From: JAMQKA01 sp031569985
GTDB taxonomy: Bacteria; Bacteroidota; Rhodothermia; Balneolales; Balneolaceae
Assembly (NCBI RefSeq): GCF_031569985.1
Contig: NZ_JAMQKA010000009.1
Span: 1 to 64,000 of the forward strand
Direction of reading: 5' to 3'
DNA length: 64,000 bases
A model generated the notes under the pieces. That model ran no database searches and was not told where the DNA came from. It saw only the letters and a list, made by a program, of their open reading frames with translations. Positions 26,307 to 36,493 of the stretch are shown in pieces (within the stretch, counting starts at the first letter, position 1; every line of letters starts with the position of its first letter). A program made the translations under genes and the position numbers.

Positions 26307-29183
26307 ATGGTAATTTCAACAGATTCCTTTATCACAGACTTGCGAAAGAACATCCAGGGTGATGTTCTTAGTGACGACTATTCGTTAGGTATGTATGCCA
26401 CCGATGCCAGTATTTATCAGATTAAACCTGTGGGAGTTACTCTGCCCAAAAACGAAGCTGATGTAAAGAAAGCTGTTGAAATAGCTCGAAGCCATAATAT
26501 AAAGTTATTGCCAAGAGGCGGAGGCACCAGCTTGGCTGGACAAACAGTAGGCAAAGCTTTGGTAGTTGATTTCTCTAAGTACATGAATGAAGTACTGGAA
26601 GTTAACGAGCAGGAAAGATGGGTACGAGTGCAACCAGGAATGGTTCGGGATGAGTTGAATGAGGAGATGGCAAAATTCAACTTACATTTTGCTCCTGATC
26701 CAGCTACTTCCAGTCGTGCTAATGTGGGCGGTATGGTCGGGAATAACTCTTCCGGTACAAAAAGTGTGCTATATGGCAAGACTGTTGATCATGTGCTAGA
26801 GGCAAAAGTTTTATTGGCTGATGGGACTGTAATGTGGCTGAATGAATGTTCCCGGGAAGCGATTGAGCAGAAGATAAGGCAGGGCGGTAGGGAAGGTGAG
26901 ATCTACAGGGAATTTGATGCGATCATCAAACGAAATGAAGATGAGATAGAACAACGCTTTCCCAAAGTAATGAGAAGGGTGGGGGGATATAACCTTGATG
27001 AATTTATCAATACGGACCGGTGGAATCTCTCAAAGCTGATAACCGGCAGTGAAGGGACATTGGCTATCATTCTTGAGTTAAAACTTAATCTTGAACCCCT
27101 TCCCAAATATAAGTCAGTAGCCGTAGTCCATTTTGCAACATTGTCAATGGCCCTGCGAGCTGTCAAGCACATACTTGACTACCGACCTTCTGCCATTGAA
27201 ATACTAGACCGTACAGTATTGAGGTTGAGCAGAAAAAACCTGACTACAAAGCGGCATTGTCATTTTATAGAAGGTGATCCTGCTGCCATTCTTATTGTTG
27301 AATTCTATGGAGATACTACTGAGGAAGTAATGGAAAGGCCTCAGGAAATGATTGATCATCTTAAAAATGAAGAGATGGGTTATGCCTATCCTTATTTTCC
27401 CGAAGGCACCGAGTATGAAGATGTTTGGATCGTACGCAAAAAAGGGTTAGGGCTTATGTTAGGCTTGCATGGCGAAAAAAAGCCCTTGCCATTCATTGAA
27501 GATGCCGGTATCCCCGTAGAGGCATTGCCTGAATATATTGAAAATGTTCTTGCTATTTGCCGGAAATATAATACCGAAGTCTCCATGTATGCACACGCCA
27601 GCGTAGGCGTCATACATGTCAGGCCGATTCTGGATCTTCGGCAGAATGAGGATATTCAAAATTTGAAAAATATTGCCGAAGAAACCTTTGATTTAGTAAT
27701 GGAGGTTGGTGGGTCGTGGAGTGGCGAGCATGGCGATGGATTGGTAAGAAGTGCTTTTAATGAGCGTTTTTTTGGTACCCGATTGTATAATGCGTTTAAG
27801 GAAGTAAAACAATTATTTGATCCGGGCGACATGATGAATCCTGGTAAGATAGTGAATGCCCAAACTATCGAACACAACCTTCGATATGGATCTGGATATA
27901 CCGACCAGGAGGTAAACACAGAGTTTCAATATCGCTCGGAAAATAGTTTCAGGGAAAGCGTACACATGTGTACAGGTGTGGGAGAATGCCGGAAAATGCA
28001 GGGGGGAACGATGTGTCCCAGTTTTAAAGCTACCCGTGATGAAGAACATTCCACCAGGGGACGGGCAAATGCTCTTCGGCTGGCAATGTCAGGTCAATTG
28101 GATGACGAGGGGCTTACCAGTAAGCGACTTCAGGAGGTAATGGATCTGTGTCTGTCTTGTAAAGCCTGCAAATCGGAATGCCCCAGCAATGTGGATATGG
28201 CTAAGATGAAAAGTGATGTCCAACAGATGTATTACGATGAGCATGGCATTAGTCTGCGTGATCGTTTGATCAGAGATTCTTCCAGGGCGGCTTCCCGGCT
28301 ATCCGGCATCTTGGCGGGCTTAGTAAACTCTATTCAAAAATCACCTTTTTTTAGATTCATTCTGGAAAAGATAGCTGGATTTGACAAACGAAGAGTTTTG
28401 CCATCGTATGCCAAAGAACCCTTTTACAGGTGGTTTGAAAAGAACAATACCTATGAAAGTGAAAAAAAGGTAGTTCTATATGCAGATACGTATTTGAATT
28501 TTCATGAACCAAGGGTTGGTATATCTGCTCTGCAGTTACTCAACTCATGTGGATATGAAGTGATACTGGCCAATGTCGGGTGCTGCCAGCGACCCAAAAT
28601 ATCCCATGGGTTTCTAAGAGAAGCCAAAAAAGAGGGGGCTAAAACCTTGGAAGGGTTAAAGAAGTACCTGGATCAGGGACTAAAAATTCTGGTCTGTGAG
28701 CCGAGCTGTGCCTCTGCTCTTAACGATGATTTTCCGGACCTAATTGAAGATGAGACGCTGGCGACCCAACTTAAAGAACAGGTAATGATGATTGATGTTT
28801 TTTTAGCCGGTGAAATAGAAGCAGGAAATTTGTCCGCGGATTTTACATCTATCGCAGGCGATATGCTTATTCACGGGCATTGTCATCAGAAGGCTCTTTA
28901 CAGCACGAAAGCAATGAAGTCAATCTGTGAGGCGACCGATCACGAGGTCGAAGAAATTCCTTCCGGATGTTGTGGTATGGCAGGCTCCTTCGGTTATGAA
29001 AAAGAACATTATGATATTTCCAGGAATATTGGAGAGATGGTGTTGTTTCCCGCCGTAGCGTCCATGAAAGAAGATACTTCATTAGTAGCCAGTGGCTTCA
29101 GCTGTCGCCACCAAATAGAGCATTTTACCGGCAAACGTCCCAAACATTGGGTAGAGGTTATAAGAGCTAAGCAACGTCAATAA
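26307..29183 (+). CDS. FAD-linked oxidase fused to Fe-S/CCG domains (glycolate or D-lactate dehydrogenase)
   Basis: This 958-residue single-chain enzyme combines GlcD-like and GlcF-like parts. Residues 1-470 form the FAD-binding PCMH and C-terminal oxidase domain (LLPRGGGTSLAGQTVG, GMVGNNSSGTKS, GSEGTLAIILEL, SGEHGDGLVRS). About 550-640 carry 4Fe-4S clusters (CTGVGECRKMQGGTMCP and CLSCKACKSECPSNVDM). About 700-950 hold the CCG domain pair (NVGCCQRP and IPSGCCGMAGSFGYE). It oxidises a 2-hydroxyacid and passes electrons to the quinone pool. Glycolate versus D-lactate cannot be settled from motifs; the malate synthase upstream favours glycolate. The permease start lies 4 bases after its stop, giving a tight operon. 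Confidence 0.9.
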   Translation: MVISTDSFITDLRKNIQGDVLSDDYSLGMYATDASIYQIKPVGVTLPKNEADVKKAVEIARSHNIKLLPRGGGTSLAGQTVGKALVVDFSKYMNEVLEVNEQERWVRVQPGMVRDELNEEMAKFNLHFAPDPATSSRANVGGMVGNNSSGTKSVLYGKTVDHVLEAKVLLADGTVMWLNECSREAIEQKIRQGGREGEIYREFDAIIKRNEDEIEQRFPKVMRRVGGYNLDEFINTDRWNLSKLITGSEGTLAIILELKLNLEPLPKYKSVAVVHFATLSMALRAVKHILDYRPSAIEILDRTVLRLSRKNLTTKRHCHFIEGDPAAILIVEFYGDTTEEVMERPQEMIDHLKNEEMGYAYPYFPEGTEYEDVWIVRKKGLGLMLGLHGEKKPLPFIEDAGIPVEALPEYIENVLAICRKYNTEVSMYAHASVGVIHVRPILDLRQNEDIQNLKNIAEETFDLVMEVGGSWSGEHGDGLVRSAFNERFFGTRLYNAFKEVKQLFDPGDMMNPGKIVNAQTIEHNLRYGSGYTDQEVNTEFQYRSENSFRESVHMCTGVGECRKMQGGTMCPSFKATRDEEHSTRGRANALRLAMSGQLDDEGLTSKRLQEVMDLCLSCKACKSECPSNVDMAKMKSDVQQMYYDEHGISLRDRLIRDSSRAASRLSGILAGLVNSIQKSPFFRFILEKIAGFDKRRVLPSYAKEPFYRWFEKNNTYESEKKVVLYADTYLNFHEPRVGISALQLLNSCGYEVILANVGCCQRPKISHGFLREAKKEGAKTLEGLKKYLDQGLKILVCEPSCASALNDDFPDLIEDETLATQLKEQVMMIDVFLAGEIEAGNLSADFTSIAGDMLIHGHCHQKALYSTKAMKSICEATDHEVEEIPSGCCGMAGSFGYEKEHYDISRNIGEMVLFPAVASMKEDTSLVASGFSCRHQIEHFTGKRPKHWVEVIRAKQRQ

Positions 29184-29187
29184 AAAA

Positions 29188-30909
29188 ATGTCATTTATGT
29201 CTTTATTAACTCTGGCTTTTCTTGCTTTTTTACCCATTTTGGTTGCGGGTATATTATTAATTGGCTTCCGGATAGCAGCAAAAATTGCCATGCCCCTTGT
29301 GTTGGCCGTGACGGTTGTCATCTCTTATTTCGTGTGGGATTTTTCTGCCCTTAACATTGTTGCTTCATCCATACAAGGGCTGTTTATTACCTTCGATATT
29401 CTCTGGATTATTTTCGGGGCTATACTGTTGCTGAACCTTTTAAAATATTCGGGAGGAATAAGTGTCATACGTCAGAGCTTTGCCGATATCAGCCCGGACC
29501 GAAGGGTTCAGGTGGTTATCATCGCCTGGCTGTTCGGGTCTTTTTTGGAAGGAGCAGCCGGTTTTGGAACCCCTGCTGCGATTGTAGCTCCCCTGCTGCT
29601 GGCTCTGGGCTATCCTGCACTTGCTTCCGTAATGTTAGGTCTGATGGTGCAAAGTACAGCGGTGACGTTTGGCGCCGTAGGAACTCCGATATTAATAGGT
29701 GTGCAGTCGGGGTTGGCAAGCCCGGAGTTTAGTGCCCAGTTGGCTTCCGTAGATGCCTCGATGATGGATTACCTGTTGGTAGTAACCTCTCATGTAGCCA
29801 TATTACACGCTATTGCAGGTACCCTGATGCCTATACTGATGGTTGTTATGATGACGCGTTTTTTTGGTGAAAACAAATCGTGGAAAGAGGGTTTTTCCAT
29901 TTTTCCGTTTGCTCTGTTGGGAGGATTGGCATTTACCGTCCCCTATACTCTTACGGCTCTGTTTTTAGGTCCTGAATTCCCTTCTTTGATTGGGGCCCTT
30001 ATTGGCCTACCCATTGTCACATATGCGGCCAATCGTGGATTTTTAATACCTGATGACAGTTGGGATTTTCCTGCAGAAGAAGCCTGGCCTGCCTTCTGGA
30101 TTGGCACCTTAACAGTGAGTTCGGAAAATGAGGTTAAAAAGCCGGGCTTGACATTATTTAAAGCATGGATGCCCTATTTACTCCTGGCTTTGATCTTGGT
30201 GTTAAGCCGGCTGCATCAACTGCCCATCCGGGAAGCATTCCTTAGTGTGGAGCTAAGTTGGCAGGAGATATTCGGATCCACGATTTCGGCGAGCAGCACG
30301 CCCCTCTACCTGCCGGGCACCATTTTACTGATTGTAGGAGTAATTACAGTCTTTTTACATAAGATGAATATCGCTGAAGTCAAGACGGCCTTTTTCGAAA
30401 GCTCAAGGATGCTCCTTGGGGCGGGTTTTGTACTCATATTTACGATTCCAATGGTGCGTATTTATATAAATTCTGGTATTAACGAGATTGGTCTCGACAG
30501 TATGCCTATTATTATGGCGGATTGGGTGGCAAGCAGCGTTGGTCAGATTTATCCTTTTTTCGCTGCCTCTATTGGAGGTCTGGGAGCCTTTATTGCCGGC
30601 AGCAATACCGTTAGTAATCTCATGTTCAGCTTATTCCAGTTTGGAGTAGCCGAAAGCCTGTCGATTCCTACAACGATCTTGGTGGCCCTGGGGGCTGTTG
30701 GGGCTGCTGCCGGTAATATGGTCGCCATTCACAATATTGTGGCGGCATGTGCTACAGTAGGCTTTTTAGGGAAAGAAGGTAGTGTATTGAGATTGACTGT
30801 TATTCCCACGCTTTACTACGTAATATTCATAGGAATATTAGGGTTGCTGGCCATAAGCTTTTTTGGAGTTTCCGATCCGCTATTCAATCAATTTAATCTA
30901 AATCCTTGA
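29188..30909 (+). CDS. LctP/GlcA-family lactate or glycolate permease
   Basis: A 573-residue polytopic protein with over ten hydrophobic helices. Typical blocks are FGSFLEGAAGFGTPAAIVAPLL near residue 115, MVQSTAVTFGAVGTPILIG and the C-terminal GGLGAFIAGSNTVSNLMFSLFQ with AAAGNMVAIHNIVAACATVG. It is a proton symporter for lactate or glycolate. Its position after the FAD/Fe-S dehydrogenase and malate synthase supports glycolate import (GlcA-like). The last 19 codons are duplicated 2.7 kb downstream, after the alcohol dehydrogenase gene. Confidence 0.93.
   Translation: MSFMSLLTLAFLAFLPILVAGILLIGFRIAAKIAMPLVLAVTVVISYFVWDFSALNIVASSIQGLFITFDILWIIFGAILLLNLLKYSGGISVIRQSFADISPDRRVQVVIIAWLFGSFLEGAAGFGTPAAIVAPLLLALGYPALASVMLGLMVQSTAVTFGAVGTPILIGVQSGLASPEFSAQLASVDASMMDYLLVVTSHVAILHAIAGTLMPILMVVMMTRFFGENKSWKEGFSIFPFALLGGLAFTVPYTLTALFLGPEFPSLIGALIGLPIVTYAANRGFLIPDDSWDFPAEEAWPAFWIGTLTVSSENEVKKPGLTLFKAWMPYLLLALILVLSRLHQLPIREAFLSVELSWQEIFGSTISASSTPLYLPGTILLIVGVITVFLHKMNIAEVKTAFFESSRMLLGAGFVLIFTIPMVRIYINSGINEIGLDSMPIIMADWVASSVGQIYPFFAASIGGLGAFIAGSNTVSNLMFSLFQFGVAESLSIPTTILVALGAVGAAAGNMVAIHNIVAACATVGFLGKEGSVLRLTVIPTLYYVIFIGILGLLAISFFGVSDPLFNQFNLNP
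30849..30905 (+). repeat. Direct repeat copy 1: 3' end of the permease gene
   Basis: These 57 bases encode the permease C-terminus AISFFGVSDPLFNQFNLNP. They match 33641-33697 at 55 of 57 positions, with the reading frame and a stop preserved in both. The pair brackets the semialdehyde and alcohol dehydrogenase genes. Confidence 0.95.
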
Positions 30910-30912
30910 AAC

Positions 30913-32403
30913 ATGTCTTTATCTATTGAATCATCATTAGTCACTCCACTCTTAACTGGTGGAAAATGGATTACTCCTAAGACTACCGATTTCGAAGAAG
31001 TTTATAACCCATCCTCTGCACAAATTATTGCTTATACGCCCATATGTGGTGCTAAGGAGGTTGAAGAAGCCGTTGAAGCCGCAAGAACAGCTTTTAAACA
31101 CTGGTCGCAAATGCCGCCCTCAAAACGATCGGATATCTTATTTCGCTATCGTAAATTATTAAAAGAAAATTTTGATGATTTATCCAGATTAATTACTCGT
31201 GAGAACGGGAAAACGTTGGAAGAAGCCAAGGGGGATATTCAACGTGGATTAGAGGTAGTTGAGTTTGCATGCGGAATTGCGGAGTTAAGTAAAGGAGAAA
31301 CTTTACCTCAAATAGCTCGCCAAATTGATAGTGTAACAATGCGTGAGCCTTTAGGAGTGTGTGTCGGAATCAGTCCCTTTAATTTCCCTGCGATGGTTCC
31401 GATGTGGATGTTTCCGATTGCAATTGCCTGTGGTAATACTTTTATCCTCAAACCAAGTGAAAAAGTACCGTTGACTGCTATTCGTTTGGCGGAGTTATTT
31501 CAGGAAGCGGGTCTTCCCGATGGTGTATTAAACATAGTACATGGAAGCAAAAATGTGGTAGAAGCACTATGCACTCATCCTGATGTATCGGCAATAAGTT
31601 TCGTTGGCTCATCAAAAATAGCTAAACAAGTGTATGCTTTAGGCTGTCGATATGGTAAGCGAGTACAAGCTGGCGGAGGTGCAAAAAATGCTCTTATAGT
31701 TATGCCAGATGCTGATCCTGAATCGACACTTCGTGCTATTATGGGAGCAGCATTTGGATGCGCTGGACAACGTTGTATGGCAGGATCTTTATTGATGGGT
31801 ATAGATGAAATTGGAGACAAGTTACAAGATCGACTGGTAGATTTAATGAATGATTTAAATATAACAGATACCAGTTCTGATGACACTGCGGAAATGGGGC
31901 CAGTTATTGATAAATCTTCTCAGATGCGCATTAACAAAACTATCGGGAATATGGTTGCCCAAGATATAAAATTAGTACGTGATGGAAGGGAAAATGTACC
32001 AGAGCAAGGCTTTTTTGTGGGACCTACACTATTTGATCAAATAACTCCGAAAGATTCAGCTTTCAGCAATGAAATTTTTGGTCCGGTCCTTTCAATGTTA
32101 CGCCCAAAAAATATTGACCAAGCTATAGAGTGGCAAAATAGTCTGCCATATGGAAATGGAGCTACTATTTTTACAAATAGTGGAGCTACAGCACGTAGAT
32201 TTTCTAGAGAAATAAACTGTGGTATGGTTGGGGTTAATGTAGGAGTACCGGCTCCAATGGCAATGTATCCATTCTCTGGTTGGAATGATTCCTTTTATGG
32301 GGATTTGCATTTACAAGGCGCGGAAGGTGTTATGTTTTATACACGTCAAAAAATAGTACTATCTCGATGGGACGATTCTTATGAACGACATCTGGGATGG
32401 TAA
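30913..32403 (+). CDS. mmsA: CoA-acylating methylmalonate/malonate-semialdehyde dehydrogenase
   Basis: The 496-residue aldehyde dehydrogenase superfamily protein matches the MmsA/IolA branch: GVCVGISPFNFPAMVPMWM near residue 150, ILKPSEKVP, FVGSSKIA, GAKNALIVMPDADPE and the catalytic Cys288 in GCAGQRCMAGS. It converts malonate- or methylmalonate-semialdehyde, NAD and CoA to acetyl- or propionyl-CoA. The acetyl-CoA could feed malate synthase. It begins 3 bases after the permease stop. Together with the next gene it is visibly more AT-rich than the permease before it and sits between two copies of the permease 3' end, which suggests acquisition as a cassette. Confidence 0.92.
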   Translation: MSLSIESSLVTPLLTGGKWITPKTTDFEEVYNPSSAQIIAYTPICGAKEVEEAVEAARTAFKHWSQMPPSKRSDILFRYRKLLKENFDDLSRLITRENGKTLEEAKGDIQRGLEVVEFACGIAELSKGETLPQIARQIDSVTMREPLGVCVGISPFNFPAMVPMWMFPIAIACGNTFILKPSEKVPLTAIRLAELFQEAGLPDGVLNIVHGSKNVVEALCTHPDVSAISFVGSSKIAKQVYALGCRYGKRVQAGGGAKNALIVMPDADPESTLRAIMGAAFGCAGQRCMAGSLLMGIDEIGDKLQDRLVDLMNDLNITDTSSDDTAEMGPVIDKSSQMRINKTIGNMVAQDIKLVRDGRENVPEQGFFVGPTLFDQITPKDSAFSNEIFGPVLSMLRPKNIDQAIEWQNSLPYGNGATIFTNSGATARRFSREINCGMVGVNVGVPAPMAMYPFSGWNDSFYGDLHLQGAEGVMFYTRQKIVLSRWDDSYERHLGW

Positions 32404-32453
32404 ATATTAGTGCAAAATTATTTTAGAACGCTTTTAATTGAACAGACTAAGCT

Positions 32454-33614
32454 ATGACTCATTCATTTAATATTCCATCAACCATAATATCGGGAGCGGG
32501 GGCTAGAAAGACTTTAGCAGATCAACTCAATAGGCTAAAGATAAAACGGGTACTCTTTGTAACAGATTCGTTTTTTTCGGAAAATGGTTTAGTTGACGAA
32601 ATGTCCCTGTCTTTAAATAAACGTGGGATTTTTTCAGCTGTTTTTAGTGATGTACAACCGGATCCAACTGTAGAAATTGTTCAGCAGGGATTACAACACT
32701 TGAAAGAATTTGAAGCTGAAGCACTAATTGCAGTTGGTGGAGGTAGTTCTATTGATACGGCAAAAGCTATTTCTATTCTAAAAACGAATCCAGAGCCTTT
32801 AAATCAATATATGGGGTATCATAAGGTTAAAAATCCGGGTATTCCTATGATTGCAATACCTACCACTGCTGGGACAGGTAGTGAGGTAACAAAAGTGACT
32901 GTTATAACAGATACGAAAAGTGATACGAAAATGATGATGTTAGATGCATTTCTGTTACCAACCATTGCAATTGTTGATTATGAATTAACAATATCTATGC
33001 CAAAATCCCTTACAGCTTATGTAGGCGTTGACACATTAACGCATGCAGTGGAGGCATATGTCTCTAAAAAGGCGAATGTTATGACTGATCCAATTGCTTT
33101 ATCTTGCATTCGTCTGGTTTCAAACTACCTGACAAAAGCATGGAAAAATCCGAATAATCATAAAGCTCGTGAAGGGATGGCTTTGGCAGCTTGCCATGGT
33201 GGTATGGCTTTTAGCAATAGTAGTGTTTGTTTGATTCATGGTATGAGTCGTCCCTTGGGCGTGCAATTTCACTTACCTCACGGTTTGTCAAATGCGGTAT
33301 TGTTACCTACAGTAACACGGTTTTCTATTTCAGGAGCAAAAGAACGATATGCTAACGTTGCGAAAATATTAGGATTTGCATCATCTAAAGATTCTATTAA
33401 AGCTTCAAATGAAGCTTTAATAGATGGCTTGTTATCATTAAATGATCAATTAAAAATTCCCTCTCTCCAAAATTGTGTAGATGTAGATAAGAAAAAGTTT
33501 GAAGAAGTTCTTGGAAAAATGGCTCAAGATGCTTTGGATTCCGGAAGTCCACAAAATAATCCTGTTGTCCCAACAGTAGATCAAATTATGGAGCTTTATA
33601 AACAAGCTTGGTAA
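32454..33614 (+). CDS. Iron-containing alcohol dehydrogenase
   Basis: The 386-residue group III alcohol dehydrogenase has the NAD-binding GGGSSIDTAKAISIL motif near residue 98 and PTTAGTGSEVT near 140. The metal-ligand region is VDTLTHAVEAYVS near 197, with HGMSRPLGVQFHLPHG near 263. Relatives include lactaldehyde/glycolaldehyde reductase (FucO) and hydroxy-acid or propanediol dehydrogenases. Beside the semialdehyde dehydrogenase it may interconvert a hydroxy-acid or glycol with the aldehyde consumed by that enzyme, for example 3-hydroxypropionate/malonate semialdehyde or glycolaldehyde. That pairing is inferred. It is notably AT-rich. Confidence 0.9.
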   Translation: MTHSFNIPSTIISGAGARKTLADQLNRLKIKRVLFVTDSFFSENGLVDEMSLSLNKRGIFSAVFSDVQPDPTVEIVQQGLQHLKEFEAEALIAVGGGSSIDTAKAISILKTNPEPLNQYMGYHKVKNPGIPMIAIPTTAGTGSEVTKVTVITDTKSDTKMMMLDAFLLPTIAIVDYELTISMPKSLTAYVGVDTLTHAVEAYVSKKANVMTDPIALSCIRLVSNYLTKAWKNPNNHKAREGMALAACHGGMAFSNSSVCLIHGMSRPLGVQFHLPHGLSNAVLLPTVTRFSISGAKERYANVAKILGFASSKDSIKASNEALIDGLLSLNDQLKIPSLQNCVDVDKKKFEEVLGKMAQDALDSGSPQNNPVVPTVDQIMELYKQAW

Positions 33615-33640
33615 TACACGTTTGATGTTTTACTTAGTTT

Positions 33641-33697
33641 GGCCATAAGCTTTTTTGGAGTTTCCGATCCGCTGTTTAATCAATTTAATCTAAATCC
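33641..33697 (+). repeat. Direct repeat copy 2: orphan 3' end of the permease gene
   Basis: This matches 30849-30905 at 55 of 57 positions and still ends in a stop (TAA instead of TGA). No permease coding sequence precedes it. It is followed by the PEP carboxykinase gene, which was probably the original downstream neighbour of the permease. Confidence 0.95.
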
Positions 33698-33760
33698 CTA
33701 ACAGAAGAGATTACAGAGTGTTTAACAAAGGACATCGCAGGGAAAAACAAATGAGGCTTA

Positions 33761-35391
33761 ATGCTAAATAAAAATAGGTTAGGATGTATGTTAATTAATT
33801 ATGGCAAACCTCCCCGCAGTTCTGGCGGACTAGAATATCTGGGGATAAAAGACAACGATAACTTGCTTTGGAACCTGACGCCACCGGAACTCTATGATGA
33901 GGCCATTCGCAATGGTGAGGCGATACTGACCAACGATTATGTCCTCCGCGTGTTGACTGGAAAGTATACCGGACGCTCGCCCGCGGATCGCTTCATCGTA
34001 AAAGAGCCGTCGGTTAGTGACGACATTGACTGGGGTGAAATCAACCAACCTATTTCTGTGGAAGTGTTTAACCGGCTCCGCCGGAAAGTAAGCCGTTATC
34101 TGAACGGCAAAAAACTTTATGTGAAAGATGTATACGCCGGCGCGGATCCATCGTACCGGCTCAGTGTACGGGTGGTCAGCGAGGCAGCCTATCATGGATT
34201 ATTCAGTCATAACATGTTCATTAGACCCTCACAGGATGAGTCTGCATCCCATGAGCCAGATTTCACTGTTTTAGCGGCACCCAATTTCAAGGCTGATTCC
34301 CAGATAGACGGCCCTCAATCCAGTACATTTATCGTGCTGAGTTTTGAACAAAAACTGATCCTCATCGGCGGTACCCTCTATTCTGGGGAGGTAAAGAAGG
34401 GAATTTTCTCAGTGCTGAATTACCTTTTGCCGAAAAAAAAGTGTTGACCATGCACTGTTCAGCAAACATGAACGAGAATGGTGATACAGCCCTATTCTTT
34501 GGGCTATCGGGCACCGGTAAGACCACCCTTTCATCCGATCCCGATCGCATTTTAATCGGCGATGATGAGCATGGTTGGAGTGAAGAAGGTGTATTCAACA
34601 TTGAAGGTGGCTGTTATGCTAAAACTATTAATCTTTCCGAAGAGGAAGAACCGTTGATATATAATACCACCTGGATACCTGGTACTATACTCGAAAATGT
34701 AGTATTGGATGCAAACAGAAACCCATGTTTTGATGATGACAGTCTGACCCAAAATACCCGGTGCTCCTATCCGATTCATTATATCCCCAATGCCAGTAAG
34801 ACTGGGCACGGGAATCACCCATCAAACATCTTCTTTTTGACTTGCGATGCTTTCGGCGTACTTCCTCCCATCTCCCGACTTACTCCAGATCAGGCGATGT
34901 ATCATTTTATCAGTGGTTATACGGCAAAGATTGCGGGAACTGAACATGGTGTGACAGAACCACAAGCCACCTTTTCAGCCTGTTTTGGAGCTCCGTTCAT
35001 GCCGCTGCATCCTATGATATATACCGAGCTCTTGGCAAAAAAAATTCGGCGGCATAAATCTTCAGTGTGGCTGGTAAATACAGGGTGGACCGGTGGCCCC
35101 TACGGAACAGGACACCGCATGAATTTAAAACATACCCGCCGGATGCTCATCGAAGCTTTGAAAGGCAATCTCAACGAGGTTGAATTTGTATATGATTCTG
35201 TCTTCGGATTAGCCATACCGACGAGAATAGATGGAGTACCAGCAGAAATTCTGGCACCCCGCAAAACATGGGATGATAAAGAGGCTTTCGATCAAAAGGC
35301 AAGAAAACTAGCGCAGATGTTTGACCAGAATTTCAAACAGTTTGAGGAAGAAGCAAGCCAGCAGCTCGTTAAGGCGGGACCGAAGGTCTAG
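33761..35391 (+). pseudogene. pckA: ATP-dependent phosphoenolpyruvate carboxykinase, split by a frameshift at an A8 tract
   Basis: Two frames together cover a whole PckA. The first (33761-34447) has NTGKYTGRSPADRFIV-like sequence (TGKYTGRSPADRF), RVVSEAAYHGLFSHNMFIRP and GEVKKGIFSVLNYLLPKK. The second (34441-35391) carries MHCSAN, the P-loop GLSGTGKTTLS, the metal/substrate block GDDEHGW and NTGWTGGPYG. The break is a run of eight A at 34433-34440. One additional A, or a -1 slip, restores PKKKVLTMHCSAN. The enzyme converts oxaloacetate to PEP for gluconeogenesis, a sensible sequel to malate formed upstream. It may be a true pseudogene, a slippage-rescued gene or a sequencing error. Confidence 0.88.
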
Positions 35392-35553
35392 TTTGGTAAT
35401 TTGACTTTGCTTATTTGTTGGTCAGTTATGAATGAAATATCAAATATATAAATAGTTTAAACCAAGAAAATATTTACTAAAAATAAATTCTCTCTGTAAC
35501 TATAATCAACAATAGTTAACGAAGCGATCCCAGATTAAAATAATTATTGAAGT

Positions 35554-36493
35554 ATGAAATTACCTTTTTGGATGCCAAAACAATGGGATAAATTCCCAAT
35601 ATACATGTTTTAGATTCATTTGGTGAGGTAACTTACTATCAGACTACTTTTCCAAGTCAAACTTTAGAACGGATTAAAGGGGTAGATATAGTAATCACAA
35701 ATAAAGTAGAATTAAATATAACTATTATTGAACAGGCCGATAAGCTAAAGTTAATCTGTGTGGCAGCTACCGGCACCAATAATATTGATCAAGCAGCTGC
35801 CAAGGAGCGAGGTATCCCAGTAAAGAATGTTAGCGATTATGCATCAAAAAGTGTGGCTCAGATTACCTTTTCTTTATTACTGTACCTTCTTCATAAACCC
35901 CCTTATTATAATAGATATGTTAAGCAAGGCAGATATTCAGAAAATGATATATTTACACATATTGGTAGAACTTTTTGGGAATTGAATGGAAAACGTTTTG
36001 GTATTATCAGTTTGGGTAATATCGGCAGCGAGGTAGCAAAAATAGCTGAAGCTTTCGGAACGGAAGTAGTGTATTATTTGGCTTCCGGTAGAAATATTCA
36101 GCAGCCATATTTCATTTGAATTTGGATAAACTTTTAATCACCTCTATTATTGTTTTCAGTCATGCTTCATTGAATAAATATACTGCGAACCTTATTAATT
36201 ATGAACGCTTCCTCCTTATGAAAAAATCAGCCATTTTAATAAATACAGGTAGGGGAGGTATTGAAAATGAATCGGATTTGGCACGGGTTCTGGATGAAGA
36301 TTTAATTGCCGGTGCAGGTATAGATGTATTTGAAGAAGAACCGATTGATTCAAAGAATCCTCTACTAAAAGTAAAAAATAAAGAGAAATTGGTTTTGACT
36401 CCGCATATAGCTTGGGCAAGTATTGAGGCCCGTACTTTACTTATGGAAAGAGTTATACATAACATTCAAGTATTTTTAAACTTAAAGAAGTAA
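35554..36493 (+). pseudogene. D-2-hydroxyacid dehydrogenase (hydroxypyruvate/glyoxylate reductase type), decayed
   Basis: Pieces in different frames add up to one NAD-dependent 2-hydroxyacid dehydrogenase. TFLDAKTMG is followed by an in-frame TAA, then DSFGEVTYYQTTFPSQTL to VAATGTNNIDQAAAKERGI and the broken nucleotide-binding fold (GKRFGIISLGNIGSEVAKIAEAFGT). A stop at 36117-36119 comes next, and a new frame (36116 on) holds LLMKKSAILINTGRGG, GAGIDVFEEEP and LTPHIAWAS with the catalytic His. At least three lesions are visible, so it is inactive. Glyoxylate or hydroxypyruvate reduction would have suited the C2-acid module to its left. Confidence 0.8.
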
